Positions 1 to 8,189 of a stretch of DNA of 63,597 nt are shown here, piece after piece. Origin of the DNA: Bacilli bacterium (GTDB taxonomy: Bacteria > Bacillota_I > Bacilli_A > ML615J-28 > CAG-698). Position 1 is the stretch's first letter; the number at the start of each line of letters is the position of its first letter. The stretch is from contig JAQUZE010000009.1 in assembly GCA_028691515.1 (NCBI GenBank), forward strand, positions 1-63,597, read 5' to 3'. The translations under genes were made by a program, and so were the position numbers. Under the pieces are notes generated by a model, which worked only from the letters and a program-made list of their open reading frames with translations, had not been told where the DNA came from and did no database searches.

Positions 1-8
1 AGATAAAA

Positions 9-2132
9 ATGAACGAAAAAAGAACATTTGAATACGTTCAGGGAAACAGAAAATTTATTATTGAAACCGGAGAATTTGCTAAACAATCAAATGGGTCAGT
101 TTTAGTACGTTATGGTGATACAGTCGTTTTAAGTGTGGCTGTTTATAACGATTCAAAAATAAATACTGATTTTTTCCCTTTAACTGTATTATATCAAGAA
201 AAACTTTATGCAGCCGGAAAAATTCCTGGAGGATTTTTGCGAAGAGAAGGAAGACCTTCTGAACATGAAACATTAACATCTAGATTAATTGACAGACCTA
301 TAAGACCATTATTTCCTGAAGGTTTTAGAAATGAAGTTCAGGTTATTAGCATGGTATTAAGTTCAAGTCCTGATTTCTCTGCTGAAATGGCAGCAATGTT
401 GGGATCATCTCTTAGTTTAATGATTTCTGATATTCCTTTTGATGGACCTATTGCTGGAGCAGAAGTTGCAAGGGTAGATGGAAAATTAATTATTAATCCA
501 ACTGCTGAAGAAAAATTAGCTTCTGATATTTCATTAATTGTTGCTGGAACTGAAAAAGCAATAAATATGGTTGAATCAAGTGCTAATCAAGTAAATGAAG
601 AAGATATGTTAGAAGCACTGATGTTTGGTCATGATGAAATTAAGAAACTTGTTTCTTTCCAAAATGAAATTGTGAAAGAAATCGGAAAACCAAAAGTTAA
701 TGTAGAACTATATAAAATACCTAGTGATATAGAAAAAATCGTTTTTAAAATGGCTAAGAAAGATTTACTTGCTGCTGTTGTTATTGAAGAAAAATTAGCT
801 AGATATGCTAAAATTGATAAGATCACAAATAAAGTTGTAGATGAACTTTCTAAAAAATGGGAAAACGATAAAGATTTAGAAGATAAGATTAAATTTGTAA
901 AAGAAGTCTGTGATAAAATTGTTGCAGATGAAGTAAGAAGATTAATTACTGATGATAAAGTGAGACCTGACGGAAGAAAAATTGATGAAATTCGCCCTTT
1001 ATCTTCGCGTGTTTCGGTTTTGCCTAGGGTTCATGGATCTGCTGTATTTACAAGAGGCCAAACTCAAGCATTAACAACAGTAACTTTGGGGAGTCTTGCT
1101 GAAAGTCAAATAATTGATGATTTAAGTATTGTTGATTCAAAACGTTTTATGTTGCAATACAATTTCCCTCAATTTTCTGTAGGATCTACTGGTAGATATG
1201 GATCTCCAGGAAGAAGAGAAATAGGACACGGTGCTCTAGGAGAAAAAGCTATTATGAGTGTTATTCCTAGCGAAGATGATTTTCCTTATACTATAAGAGT
1301 AGTTAGTGAAATTTTAGAGTCAAATGGTTCATCTTCTCAAGCATCAATATGTGCAGGAATAATGGCACTTATGGATGCAGGAGTGCCTATTAAAGCTCCA
1401 GTTGCTGGTATTGCAATGGGATTGGTAAGTGATAATGATAAATATACGATTTTAACTGATATTCAAGGGTTAGAAGATCATTTTGGTGACATGGATTTCA
1501 AAGTTGCTGGGACTAAAGATGGTATTACTGCTTTACAAATGGATATTAAAATTGCTGGAATTAATAAACAAATATTAAAAGAAGCCTTAGATCAAGCTAA
1601 AAAAGGTAGACTAGCTATTTTAAATCATATGCTTAAAACAATTCCTAATTTTAGAGAAGAATTGAGTGAGTATGCTCCAAAAGTAGAAATGATAAAAATT
1701 AATCCTGAGAAAATAAAAGATGTAATTGGTTCTGGTGGTAAAATTATTAATGATATCATTAGTCAATGTAATGATGTTAAGATTGATATTGAACAAGATG
1801 GCAGAATTTTTATAATGCATTCAAGTTATGAATGGTTGCGAAAAGCTAAAACTTTAATTGAAGATATTGTTCGAGAAGTTGAAGTTGGAAAAATTTATAC
1901 TGGCAAAGTTGTTAATATTATAGATATTGGAGCATTTGTTCAGTTATGGCCATCTTGTGAAGGGCTAGTTCATATTTCAAAAATTGCTAAAGAAAGAATT
2001 AATAAAGTTACTGATGTTTTAGCTGTAGGTGATGAAATCGCAGTTAAGGTATTATCAGTAGATGAAAGAGGTAGAATTAATTTATCCAGAAAAGATGCGT
2101 TAAGTCCAACTCTTGATGAAAAAGGTAAATAA
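9..2132 (+). CDS. pnp: Polyribonucleotide nucleotidyltransferase (PNPase)
   Basis: A 3'-5' phosphorolytic exoribonuclease of RNA turnover that releases nucleoside diphosphates from RNA and can act in a degradosome. The 707-residue product has the full family layout: a first RNase PH-like domain (about 10-140), a helical linker, a catalytic second RNase PH-like domain (about 315-530), a KH domain with its GSGG loop near residue 575, and a C-terminal S1 domain (about 625-695). The conserved [10 protein letters not shown] segment near residue 495 carries the metal-binding aspartates. The length matches Bacillus PNPase. The ATG lies 8 bases into the window, so the promoter and most of the ribosome-binding site are out of view. 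A terminator follows directly, so the gene ends its transcription unit here. Confidence 0.98.
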   Translation: MNEKRTFEYVQGNRKFIIETGEFAKQSNGSVLVRYGDTVVLSVAVYNDSKINTDFFPLTVLYQEKLYAAGKIPGGFLRREGRPSEHETLTSRLIDRPIRPLFPEGFRNEVQVISMVLSSSPDFSAEMAAMLGSSLSLMISDIPFDGPIAGAEVARVDGKLIINPTAEEKLASDISLIVAGTEKAINMVESSANQVNEEDMLEALMFGHDEIKKLVSFQNEIVKEIGKPKVNVELYKIPSDIEKIVFKMAKKDLLAAVVIEEKLARYAKIDKITNKVVDELSKKWENDKDLEDKIKFVKEVCDKIVADEVRRLITDDKVRPDGRKIDEIRPLSSRVSVLPRVHGSAVFTRGQTQALTTVTLGSLAESQIIDDLSIVDSKRFMLQYNFPQFSVGSTGRYGSPGRREIGHGALGEKAIMSVIPSEDDFPYTIRVVSEILESNGSSSQASICAGIMALMDAGVPIKAPVAGIAMGLVSDNDKYTILTDIQGLEDHFGDMDFKVAGTKDGITALQMDIKIAGINKQILKEALDQAKKGRLAILNHMLKTIPNFREELSEYAPKVEMIKINPEKIKDVIGSGGKIINDIISQCNDVKIDIEQDGRIFIMHSSYEWLRKAKTLIEDIVREVEVGKIYTGKVVNIIDIGAFVQLWPSCEGLVHISKIAKERINKVTDVLAVGDEIAVKVLSVDERGRINLSRKDALSPTLDEKGK

Positions 2133-2156
2133 AATGTGGCTTTGCCACTTTTTATT
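2132..2156 (+). terminator. Intrinsic terminator after pnp
   Basis: A GTGGC-TTT-GCCAC hairpin at 2136-2148, extended by A/T pairs, is followed by a T-rich run. It starts at the pnp stop codon and lies just before the RNase P RNA promoter. Confidence 0.85.
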
Positions 2157-2184
2157 TACATTATTTTAAATTTTATGTTATAAT
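2155..2184 (+). promoter_or_regulatory. Sigma-A-type promoter of RNase P RNA
   Basis: TTTACA at 2155-2160 and TATAAT at 2179-2184 are separated by 18 bp, putting the start near 2190, the predicted 5' end of the RNA. The -35 box lies in the T-run of the pnp terminator, a compact arrangement. Confidence 0.75.
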
Positions 2185-2189
2185 ACAAT

Positions 2190-2526
2190 GTATTCGGGTA
2201 ATCGAGCAATTTTAATTGTTAGGAAAGTCCTTGCTAGCACAGCTGAGATGCTGTAGTGTTTATGCCTAATGAATTCATAAGTTAGGACACTTGGATGGTG
2301 ATGGCGAGAATTTATCCTGTTAAATGGATAAAATGCTCCTAAGGTGCCACAGAGACGATGTCTATGGGAAACTATAGAAGTGGAACGGGTAAACCCCATA
2401 AGCTAGAAACCCAAATTTGGTAGGGGAATTTTAAATCATAAATGAATTGATTTAAGACTATTTTATATAGAGATAAATGATTACCGCTTAGAAATAAGTA
2501 CAGAACAAGGCTTACAGAATACATTC
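2190..2526 (+). ncRNA. rnpB: RNase P RNA, Bacillus (B) type
   Basis: Catalytic RNA of RNase P, which removes 5' leaders from pre-tRNAs. The conserved core is directly readable: CGGGTAATCG then AGGAAAGTCC at the 5' side, GTGCCACAGAGACGA, AGTGGAACGGGTAAACCCC, AGAAACCCAAATTTGGTAGG, ATGATTACCGC, and ACAGAACAAGGCTTACAGA near the 3' end. These match the Bacillus subtilis-type RNA in order. P1 closes by pairing bases around 2187-2195 (AATGTATTC) with 2517-2525 (GAATACATT). It has its own promoter and terminator. Ends are placed from P1 and the promoter, so they may be off by a few bases. The 73-codon reading frame on the opposite strand is a shadow of this RNA. Confidence 0.97.
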
Positions 2527-2533
2527 CGTTTTT

Positions 2534-2556
2534 AAATCCCTGTACAGGGATTTTTA
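2534..2556 (+). terminator. Intrinsic terminator of RNase P RNA
   Basis: A perfect palindrome ATCCCTGTACAGGGAT (2536-2551) followed by TTTTATT lies a few bases after the P1 3' strand. The engB ribosome-binding site follows. Confidence 0.85.
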
Positions 2557-2572
2557 TTATAGAGGTGAAAAT

Positions 2573-3154
2573 ATGTTTAATAAATGTGAATATGTAATTA
2601 GTGCAGTGTCAAAAAAACAGAATCCTAATACTGCTAATTTTCCTGAATTTGTTTTTTTAGGTAGAAGTAATGTTGGTAAAAGTAGCTTTATTAATTTTTT
2701 AGTTAATCGCAAATTACTTGCTAGAACTTCAACAAAACCAGGTAAAACTATTGCAGTAAATTTTTATAATATTGATGACATTATGTTTTTTGTAGATGTT
2801 CCAGGTTATGGTTATGCTGCAAGAAGTGAAGATCAAAAAAATAAATTTGGTGAATATATAGAACAATATTTAGTAAATAATTCTAATATAGCTATAGCAT
2901 TTTTACTAATAGATACAAAAGTTGGACCAACTAAAGATGATATTATAATGATTAATTATTTACAATATTTAGGATTGAATATTAAGGTAATTGCTACAAA
3001 ATGTGATAAAGTTGGTACAACCCATTTATTTAAACATAAGGTTAATATTATTAATAAACTTTCTATTTCTGAATCATCATTGTTTTTAACATCAAGTTTA
3101 AAGAATATAGGAAGAGAAAACATTATAAATTTAATCGAAGAAATTGTATTTTAA
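2573..3154 (+). CDS. engB: Ribosome biogenesis GTPase EngB/YsxC
   Basis: A TrmE-Era-EngA-EngB family GTPase needed for late 50S subunit assembly; cytoplasmic. The 193 residues hold one G domain: the P-loop GRSNVGKSS at residues 30-38, switch region with T in STKPGKT, the G3 DVPGYGYA and the G4 TKCDK. The length is normal for the family, with no extra domain. The ATG is preceded by AGAGGTG at good spacing. It follows the RNase P RNA terminator and is separated from the next gene by a strong promoter, so it seems to be transcribed alone or by readthrough. Confidence 0.96.
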   Translation: MFNKCEYVISAVSKKQNPNTANFPEFVFLGRSNVGKSSFINFLVNRKLLARTSTKPGKTIAVNFYNIDDIMFFVDVPGYGYAARSEDQKNKFGEYIEQYLVNNSNIAIAFLLIDTKVGPTKDDIIMINYLQYLGLNIKVIATKCDKVGTTHLFKHKVNIINKLSISESSLFLTSSLKNIGRENIINLIEEIVF

Positions 3155-3179
3155 AACTATTTATTTACAATTTTATTCG

Positions 3180-3208
3180 TTGACTTAAAGAAGAGTTTAT
3201 AGTATAAT
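3180..3208 (+). promoter_or_regulatory. Sigma-A promoter of the DUF177-rpmF operon
   Basis: TTGACT at 3180-3185 and TATAAT at 3203-3208 with a 17-bp spacer, close to consensus. It lies about 20 bp ahead of the DUF177 gene. Confidence 0.85.
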
Positions 3209-3227
3209 ATAGAAGTTATAAGGTTAT

Positions 3228-3617
3228 ATGAATATGAAGTGGTCGCTACAACAATTATTTAAATACAACGATAAATCTTTCGATTTTGATTTTACTATTG
3301 ACTTATACGAAAGAATTAAAAATATTGATGATATTATTGATATTTCTTTAGTTCATGTAAAAGGCACTGGGAAAAAAATGAATGATCGTTATTATTTTGA
3401 TTTAAATATTAATACGATATTAATATTAGAAGATGCTGTAACTTTAGATTCTTTAGAATTTCCAATTAATCTAAATGTTACTGAGATTTTTAGTATTAAA
3501 GAAGATTATGAAGAAGATGTAAGAATAATTGAAACTAATACAATTGATTTAACAGATGTGATCTGGGAAAATATTTTATTGGAAAAGCCTATGCGAGTAA
3601 CTAAATCAATAACTTAA
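3228..3617 (+). CDS. DUF177 (YceD-family) protein
   Basis: A 129-residue member of the DUF177/YceD family. Identification rests on an acidic, beta-rich sequence with the family-like central stretch (about residues 57-80, LEDAVTLDSLEFPINL and following) and on the almost universal bacterial neighbourhood directly upstream of rpmF. The family is linked to large-subunit rRNA metabolism in other organisms; its biochemical role is not clear. The start is uncertain: ATG 3228 sits only 4 bases after AGG (3221-3223), while the in-frame ATG at 3234 has a spacing of 10. Translation of rpmF follows 29 bases downstream and is probably co-transcribed. Confidence 0.8.
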   Translation: MNMKWSLQQLFKYNDKSFDFDFTIDLYERIKNIDDIIDISLVHVKGTGKKMNDRYYFDLNINTILILEDAVTLDSLEFPINLNVTEIFSIKEDYEEDVRIIETNTIDLTDVIWENILLEKPMRVTKSIT

Positions 3618-3646
3618 TAATAAATTTTATCACGAGGTGAAGAGAA

Positions 3647-3991
3647 ATGGCAATTGTTCCACAAAGACGGACTTCTAAAACTAGAAAACGTCAACGTCGT
3701 AGTCATCAAGCATTAACTACACCAGGAATTATGGTTTGCCCTAATTGCGGAGAAGTTAAATTGGCACACGTTGTATGCCCTTCATGTGGTTTTTATGATG
3801 GTAAAAAAGTTATAAATATTAAAGTATCAGGAGAAGAATCTGTTGTTGAAGAAAAAGTAAAAACAGATAAGACTTCTAAGAAAAAGGTTGCTAAAGCTCC
3901 TAAAAAAGCTGCAATTGATGAAAAAGCTCCTAAAAAAGCAAAATCAGTTGATAAAAAAGCTCCTACCACAAAACAGAAGAGCCCAAAATAA
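3647..3991 (+). CDS. rpmF: 50S ribosomal protein L32 with long C-terminal tail
   Basis: Structural protein of the large subunit. Residues 1-57 are a complete zinc-binding L32, starting [20 protein letters not shown] and carrying the CPNC and CPSC pairs (about residues 31-49). The protein then continues for roughly 55 residues of Lys/Ala/Pro/Glu-rich low-complexity sequence with repeated KAPKK units, giving 114 residues where 55-65 is usual. The reading frame is open to a clean TAA followed by a terminator, so the tail is genuine coding sequence rather than a frameshift. The ribosome-binding site is GAGGTG. It is the last gene of the DUF177-rpmF unit. Confidence 0.95.
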   Translation: MAIVPQRRTSKTRKRQRRSHQALTTPGIMVCPNCGEVKLAHVVCPSCGFYDGKKVINIKVSGEESVVEEKVKTDKTSKKKVAKAPKKAAIDEKAPKKAKSVDKKAPTTKQKSPK

Positions 3992-4015
3992 TATTATTTT
4001 AAAAAATATTATTTA

Positions 4016-4046
4016 AAAAAGCACTCGATAGTGAGTGCTTTTTTTA
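4016..4046 (+). terminator. Intrinsic terminator after rpmF
   Basis: GCACTC (4021-4026) and GAGTGC (4033-4038) form a hairpin flanked by an A-run and a T-run. Confidence 0.88.
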
Positions 4047-4071
4047 TTGCAAAAAATTTTTTAAAAAAGTA

Positions 4072-4100
4072 TTGCAATAAAAAAAGTGCTATGATACAAT
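4072..4100 (+). promoter_or_regulatory. Promoter of mraZ-rsmH
   Basis: TTGCAA at 4072-4077 and TACAAT at 4095-4100 have a 17-bp spacer and place the start near 4107, inside the MraZ-type repeats. An overlapping TATGAT (4090-4095) lacks a well-spaced -35. Confidence 0.65.
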
Positions 4101-4101
4101 A

Positions 4102-4137
4102 AAAGTGGGTTAAAGTGGGAATAAGTGGAAGAAGGTG
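4102..4137 (+). promoter_or_regulatory. MraZ-type operator of direct repeats
   Basis: AAAGTGG (4102-4108), AAAGTGG (4112-4118), TAAGTGG (4122-4128) and AAGGTG (4132-4137) recur with an exact 10-bp period immediately before mraZ. MraZ proteins of other bacteria bind such GTG/TGGG-containing direct repeats at their own promoter. The last unit doubles as the mraZ ribosome-binding site. Confidence 0.75.
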
Positions 4138-4143
4138 AAAGGA

Positions 4144-4572
4144 ATGTTTATTGGAGAATATCATTATAATTTAGATGATAAAAACAGAATTTTTATACCT
4201 AATGATTTTAAAAATGAAATTGGATCACAATTAATTATTAATCGGGGTATAGAAAGTTGTTTATACATTTATACAATAGATGAATGGTCTAAAATCGTAA
4301 ATAAACTAAATAACCTTTCTTTTACAAAAAAGAAAAATCGTGAATTTAATAGAATGTTTATGTCCGGAGCATTTAAAAAAGATTTAGATTCAAAGGGAAG
4401 AATAACACTTGATAAAGTATTACTAGAACATTCTTTACTAGATAAGGAGTGTGTAATTATTGGTGTTGGTGAACGTATAGAAATTTGGTCAAAAAATGAG
4501 TGGAATAAATATTACGAGGATAAAAAAGAATCATTAGATCAAATTAGTGAAGAGATAGAGTTGGATTATTAA
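4144..4572 (+). CDS. mraZ: Transcriptional regulator MraZ
   Basis: DNA-binding regulator of the dcw (division and cell wall) cluster, acting as a ring of SpoVT/AbrB-like subunits. The 142-residue product has the two characteristic half-domains, each with a DxKxR signature: LDDKNRIFIP near the N-terminus and LDSKGRITLD in the middle. I start it at ATG 4144 (MFIGEYHYNL), which fits the family N-terminus and sits 7 bases after GAAGGT; the upstream in-frame GTG at 4135 lies inside that ribosome-binding site. Four 10-bp-spaced repeats at 4102-4137 are the probable autoregulatory target. The stop overlaps the rsmH start by one base. Confidence 0.95.
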   Translation: MFIGEYHYNLDDKNRIFIPNDFKNEIGSQLIINRGIESCLYIYTIDEWSKIVNKLNNLSFTKKKNREFNRMFMSGAFKKDLDSKGRITLDKVLLEHSLLDKECVIIGVGERIEIWSKNEWNKYYEDKKESLDQISEEIELDY

Positions 4573-5507
4573 TGGATACATCAAGACATATACCTGTGTT
4601 GTTAGAAGAAACAATATCGGGGTTAAATATTAAAAAAGACGGAATATATGTTGATTGTACAATGGGTGGTGCCGGACACGCCAGTGAGATATTAAAAAGA
4701 ATTAAAAAAAATGGGAAATTATATTGTTTTGAACAAGATAGTTATGCTGTATTTAAAGGAGCAACAAAGCTATCTGAAATAGATGATAATTTTATAATAA
4801 TACCTGATAATTTTGTAAATATAAAACAACAATTAAAAATTTTAGATGTAAACAAAGTAGATGGAATTTTATACGATTTAGGGGTTTCATCATTTCAATT
4901 TGATATTGGTGAAAGAGGATTTAGTTATAATTATGATGCTAAATTAGATATGAGGATGAATCAAGATCAAGAATTAACAGCATATGAAGTTGTTAATGAG
5001 TATTCTTTTGAACAATTAAAAAAAATTTTATATGTTTATGGAGAAGAAAAACATGCTGCTTCAATTGTAAAAAAAATTATTAGAGAACGTGAAAAAAAGG
5101 CAATTGAAACTACTTTACAATTAAGTGAAATAATTAAAACAGCGTTACCTGCTAAAGTAAGAAGAAAAGAAGGACATCCAGCAAAGAAAACATTTCAAGC
5201 AATAAGAATAGCTGTTAATGATGAATTAAATGTTTTTGAAAAATCTTTACGTGATGCTTTAACTTTACTTAAAAAAGGTGGAAGAATTTGTGTGATTAGT
5301 TTTCATTCTTTAGAAGATAGAATCTGTAAAAGTGTTTTTAAAGAAATGGTTAATGAAAATATACCAAAAGGTCTACCAGTAAAAGATGTTGATATTGTAA
5401 GAAATTTTAAGATAATAAATAACCGTGTTATTACACCTAGCGCTAATGAGCTTTTATTAAATAATAGAGCACATTCAGCAAAGTTAAGAATAATAGAAAA
5501 ATTATAG
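4572..5507 (+). CDS. rsmH: 16S rRNA (cytosine-1402-N4)-methyltransferase RsmH
   Basis: SAM-dependent methyltransferase making N4-methyl-C1402 in the 30S P site. The 311-residue sequence starts with the family motif HIPVLLEE and the SAM-binding YVDCTMGGAGH; the later DLGVSSFQFD and ISFHSLEDR segments are also characteristic. It overlaps mraZ as TAATG, so the two are translationally coupled. In most walled bacteria ftsL, a penicillin-binding protein and mur genes follow; here only an 18-codon ORF and a terminator follow. Confidence 0.97.
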   Translation: MDTSRHIPVLLEETISGLNIKKDGIYVDCTMGGAGHASEILKRIKKNGKLYCFEQDSYAVFKGATKLSEIDDNFIIIPDNFVNIKQQLKILDVNKVDGILYDLGVSSFQFDIGERGFSYNYDAKLDMRMNQDQELTAYEVVNEYSFEQLKKILYVYGEEKHAASIVKKIIREREKKAIETTLQLSEIIKTALPAKVRRKEGHPAKKTFQAIRIAVNDELNVFEKSLRDALTLLKKGGRICVISFHSLEDRICKSVFKEMVNENIPKGLPVKDVDIVRNFKIINNRVITPSANELLLNNRAHSAKLRIIEKL

Positions 5508-5517
5508 GAGGTATAAT

Positions 5518-5574
5518 ATGAGCAATTTCAGACCTTTACCAAAACCAATTTTACCAAAACCACGTGATAAATAG
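5518..5574 (+). CDS. 18-residue proline-rich micro-ORF after rsmH
   Basis: A short frame MSNFRPLPKPILPKPRDK ending in TAG. It has one of the best ribosome-binding sites in the window (AGGAGGT, 5 bases before ATG), lies 10 bases after rsmH and before a strong terminator, so it is in the mraZ-rsmH transcript. The peptide has a PLPKPILPKP near-repeat, is basic, and has no membrane segment. No function is recognised. It occupies the position of ftsL in ordinary dcw clusters but does not resemble FtsL. It could be a real small protein, a degenerate remnant, or a translated leader. Confidence 0.55.
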   Translation: MSNFRPLPKPILPKPRDK

Positions 5575-5598
5575 TAATATTTGATTTTAATAACAAAA

Positions 5599-5628
5599 AT
5601 AAAACAGCTGACTTTTCAGCTGTTTTAA
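5599..5628 (+). terminator. Intrinsic terminator of the mraZ operon
   Basis: AAAACAGCTGA (5601-5611) and TCAGCTGTTTT (5616-5626) form an 11-bp stem with a 4-base loop. Confidence 0.85.
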
Positions 5629-5725
5629 ATTTATACAGAAAACATCTAGTGGTAATTTAGTTTTAATTAAAAAATTCTGTTTCAGCAATTGATTATATAT
5701 GATATAATAATGTAAGGTGATTGTT

Positions 5726-6292
5726 ATGAAAATTATTTATGGAGGATCTTTTAATCCACCTACACTCGCTCATTATAAAATTGGCGAGTATTTATTAAAT
5801 AAATATCCTAAAGCAAATTTAATATTTTTGCCAACAAGTTCTCTTTATCATAAAAATGATTTAGCAGAAAATAAATATAGACTTGAGATGCTGCAAATTA
5901 TGAGTGATAAATTAGGCCCGAGGGCTTGTGTTTCTGATTTTGAAATGAAATTGGATGGCTATTATGGAACGAGTTATACTTTATCTAATTTCCCTAATGC
6001 ACATTTTGTAATGGGAGCTGATAATTTACAGAATATTTGTAAATGGATTAATTTTCCAAATGTTGTTGCTCAAAATAAGTTTATAGTTTTGCCTAGAGAT
6101 AACATTAATATTGATAAAGTTATTGATGAAGATGATTTTTTGAAAAAGTATAAAGATAATTTTATTATTCTGAATGATTTTGTAGAATCTTCTATTTCAT
6201 CAACTAATTATAGAACCACAAGAAATAAAGAATGTTTACTTCCAGAAATAAGTAATTATATTATAGCAAACAATTTATATAAGAAAGTGTGA
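5726..6292 (+). CDS. nadD: Nicotinate-nucleotide adenylyltransferase
   Basis: Converts nicotinate mononucleotide and ATP to deamido-NAD, the step before NadE, encoded next. The 188-residue product begins KIIYGGSFNPPTLAHY, the nucleotidyltransferase GGxFxPxHxxH-type site in which TLAH takes the place of the usual HxGH. The ISST motif with downstream Arg is at SSISSTNYR near the C-terminus. I choose ATG 5726, 6 bases after AAGGTGA; the upstream in-frame GTG at 5717 falls in the ribosome-binding site. A TATAAT at 5703-5708 may be its -10, with no clear -35. In B. subtilis nadD is inside the yqeG-yqeH-yqeK cluster; here it has moved next to nadE. The stop is TGA. Confidence 0.95.
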   Translation: MKIIYGGSFNPPTLAHYKIGEYLLNKYPKANLIFLPTSSLYHKNDLAENKYRLEMLQIMSDKLGPRACVSDFEMKLDGYYGTSYTLSNFPNAHFVMGADNLQNICKWINFPNVVAQNKFIVLPRDNINIDKVIDEDDFLKKYKDNFIILNDFVESSISSTNYRTTRNKECLLPEISNYIIANNLYKKV

Positions 6293-6298
6293 TAATTT

Positions 6299-8161
6299 AT
6301 GTTTAAAAATGGTTTTATCAAAGTGGCGGCTGCGTCTCCTAAAGTAAGACTTGCAGATACAGAATTTAATACAACAGAAATATTGAAGATACTTAAAAAT
6401 TTAAAAGATGTTCCAGAAATTATTGTTTTTCCAGAACTTGCTATTTCGGGATATTCATGTGGGGATTTATTTTATCAAGAATACTTATATAATGAGAGTA
6501 TAAATTCTATAAAAGAATTATTATATTCAAATCCTTTTAAAGGATTTGTTATTTTTGGATCATTTTTATATTTAGATGATTTAGTATATAATTGCTGTTT
6601 TGTAATAAAAGGTAGCAATATTCTAGGAATTATACCTAAGACTTATTTGCCACATTCACATGAATTTAATGAGACTAGATGGTTTACAAGTTATGATGAT
6701 GATAGTGTAAAAATAATAGATTTTTTAGGGCAAAAAGTTCCTTTTGGAAGAATGATTTTTGCAGATAATATAAATGACTTTTCTTTTTCATGTGAAGTTT
6801 GTGGAGATGTTTGGGCACCAAAATCAATCAGTCAAGATTTGTATTTAAATAATGCTTTAATTATGTTTAATTCTAGTGCTTCACCTGCAGTAATTGGTAA
6901 AACTGAAAGAAGAAAACTTTTATTGGATAATTTAACATATAAGTTTACTGGTGCTTATGTTTATGCATCAACAGATGCAAGTGAATCATCTAGTGAAGTT
7001 TTATTTGGTGCTGAATTAATTATTTCAGAAAATGGTGAAATACTAAATATTGATGAAGATTTATCTTTAAAATCAAAAGTAATTATGGGAGATATAGATT
7101 TAGAAAAATTAAAATATATTAGAAGATCGAGTAGTTATTATAAGCAAGGTGTGAAGAATAATAAAAAAATTTATCATGAAGTTAATGTTAATTTTACTGA
7201 AACTGAAGATTATTCTTTTACAAATAAATTTAATAAATTTCCATTTGTTCCAAATAACAATAAGGATTTAAGAAATATTTTAGAAATACAAGCTTGTTCT
7301 GTTTATAAAAGATTAGATTATATTGGGATAGATAAAGTCGTATTAGGAGTTAGTGGTGGTTTAGATTCCACTGTTGCTTTATTATCGTTATGTTATATGT
7401 GTGACAAGTTTTCAATTGATAGAAAAAATATTATTGGAGTTACTCTTCCAACAAATAATAGTAAAATATCTACATATAAAAATGCTTTATCATTAATGCA
7501 AAAATTAAATGTTACAATTATAGATTTAAATATTGATAAACATTTTAAAAGTCAATTAGATTTAATTGGTCATAATGGAAAAGAAGATGTTACTTATGAA
7601 AATGCACAAGCAAGATATCGTACACAAACATTAATGAATATTGCTAATATGGAAAAAGCAATTGTGATTGGAACTGGAGACATGAGTGAAATTGCTTTGG
7701 GATGGTCTACATATAATGGAGATCATATGGCAATGTATGGTATTAATTCTGGAATTCCCAAAACCGTTATAAGAGTATTATGTGATTTTTATAAAAATAT
7801 TTATCCAGAATTGTCTGATAATATTAAATATATATTTAATGAACCCATTAGTCCAGAATTACTTAGTTCTAAACAAAATACAGAAAATATTATAGGATTA
7901 TATGAAATAAATGATTTTATATTATATTATTTTTTAGTAAATGGCTATCAAGGAAAAAGACTTTCATACATAATTCAAAATGTATTTGAAATATCTGAAA
8001 TAGAAGCTAATAAATATGTGAATAATTTTAATAATAGATTTTTTAAAAACCAATATAAAAGATTAACTATGCCAGAAGGTGTTAAAATTTTCAATATTTC
8101 ATTATCCCCTAGAGGTGAATTAAAGCTAAATGGTGATATTTATACACCTCAAAAAATATAA
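6299..8161 (+). CDS. nadE: Glutamine-dependent NAD+ synthetase
   Basis: Amidates deamido-NAD to NAD using glutamine. The 620 residues contain an N-terminal nitrilase-type glutaminase domain (about 1-290; FPELAISGY with Glu46, the Lys region IPKTYLPHSHE, the Cys in EVCGDVWAP) and a C-terminal ATP-pyrophosphatase domain starting at LGVSGGLDST (about 350-358). The GTGDMSEIALGW segment is typical of the synthetase. The length fits the two-domain class rather than the short ammonia-only enzymes. It starts 6 bases after nadD, giving a two-gene NAD completion operon. Confidence 0.97.
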   Translation: MFKNGFIKVAAASPKVRLADTEFNTTEILKILKNLKDVPEIIVFPELAISGYSCGDLFYQEYLYNESINSIKELLYSNPFKGFVIFGSFLYLDDLVYNCCFVIKGSNILGIIPKTYLPHSHEFNETRWFTSYDDDSVKIIDFLGQKVPFGRMIFADNINDFSFSCEVCGDVWAPKSISQDLYLNNALIMFNSSASPAVIGKTERRKLLLDNLTYKFTGAYVYASTDASESSSEVLFGAELIISENGEILNIDEDLSLKSKVIMGDIDLEKLKYIRRSSSYYKQGVKNNKKIYHEVNVNFTETEDYSFTNKFNKFPFVPNNNKDLRNILEIQACSVYKRLDYIGIDKVVLGVSGGLDSTVALLSLCYMCDKFSIDRKNIIGVTLPTNNSKISTYKNALSLMQKLNVTIIDLNIDKHFKSQLDLIGHNGKEDVTYENAQARYRTQTLMNIANMEKAIVIGTGDMSEIALGWSTYNGDHMAMYGINSGIPKTVIRVLCDFYKNIYPELSDNIKYIFNEPISPELLSSKQNTENIIGLYEINDFILYYFLVNGYQGKRLSYIIQNVFEISEIEANKYVNNFNNRFFKNQYKRLTMPEGVKIFNISLSPRGELKLNGDIYTPQKI

Positions 8162-8189
8162 TTTTAAAAGAGAATGAAGGAAAAACACA

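Noticed and set aside
9-2132. Minus-strand ORFs inside pnp (79-279, 629-826, 1620-1820)
   Set aside because: Antisense frames of a complete, highly conserved gene, with no ribosome-binding sites.
2178-2399. 73-codon minus-strand ORF across the RNase P RNA
   Set aside because: The same bases hold conserved RNase P RNA core motifs with promoter and terminator on the plus strand.
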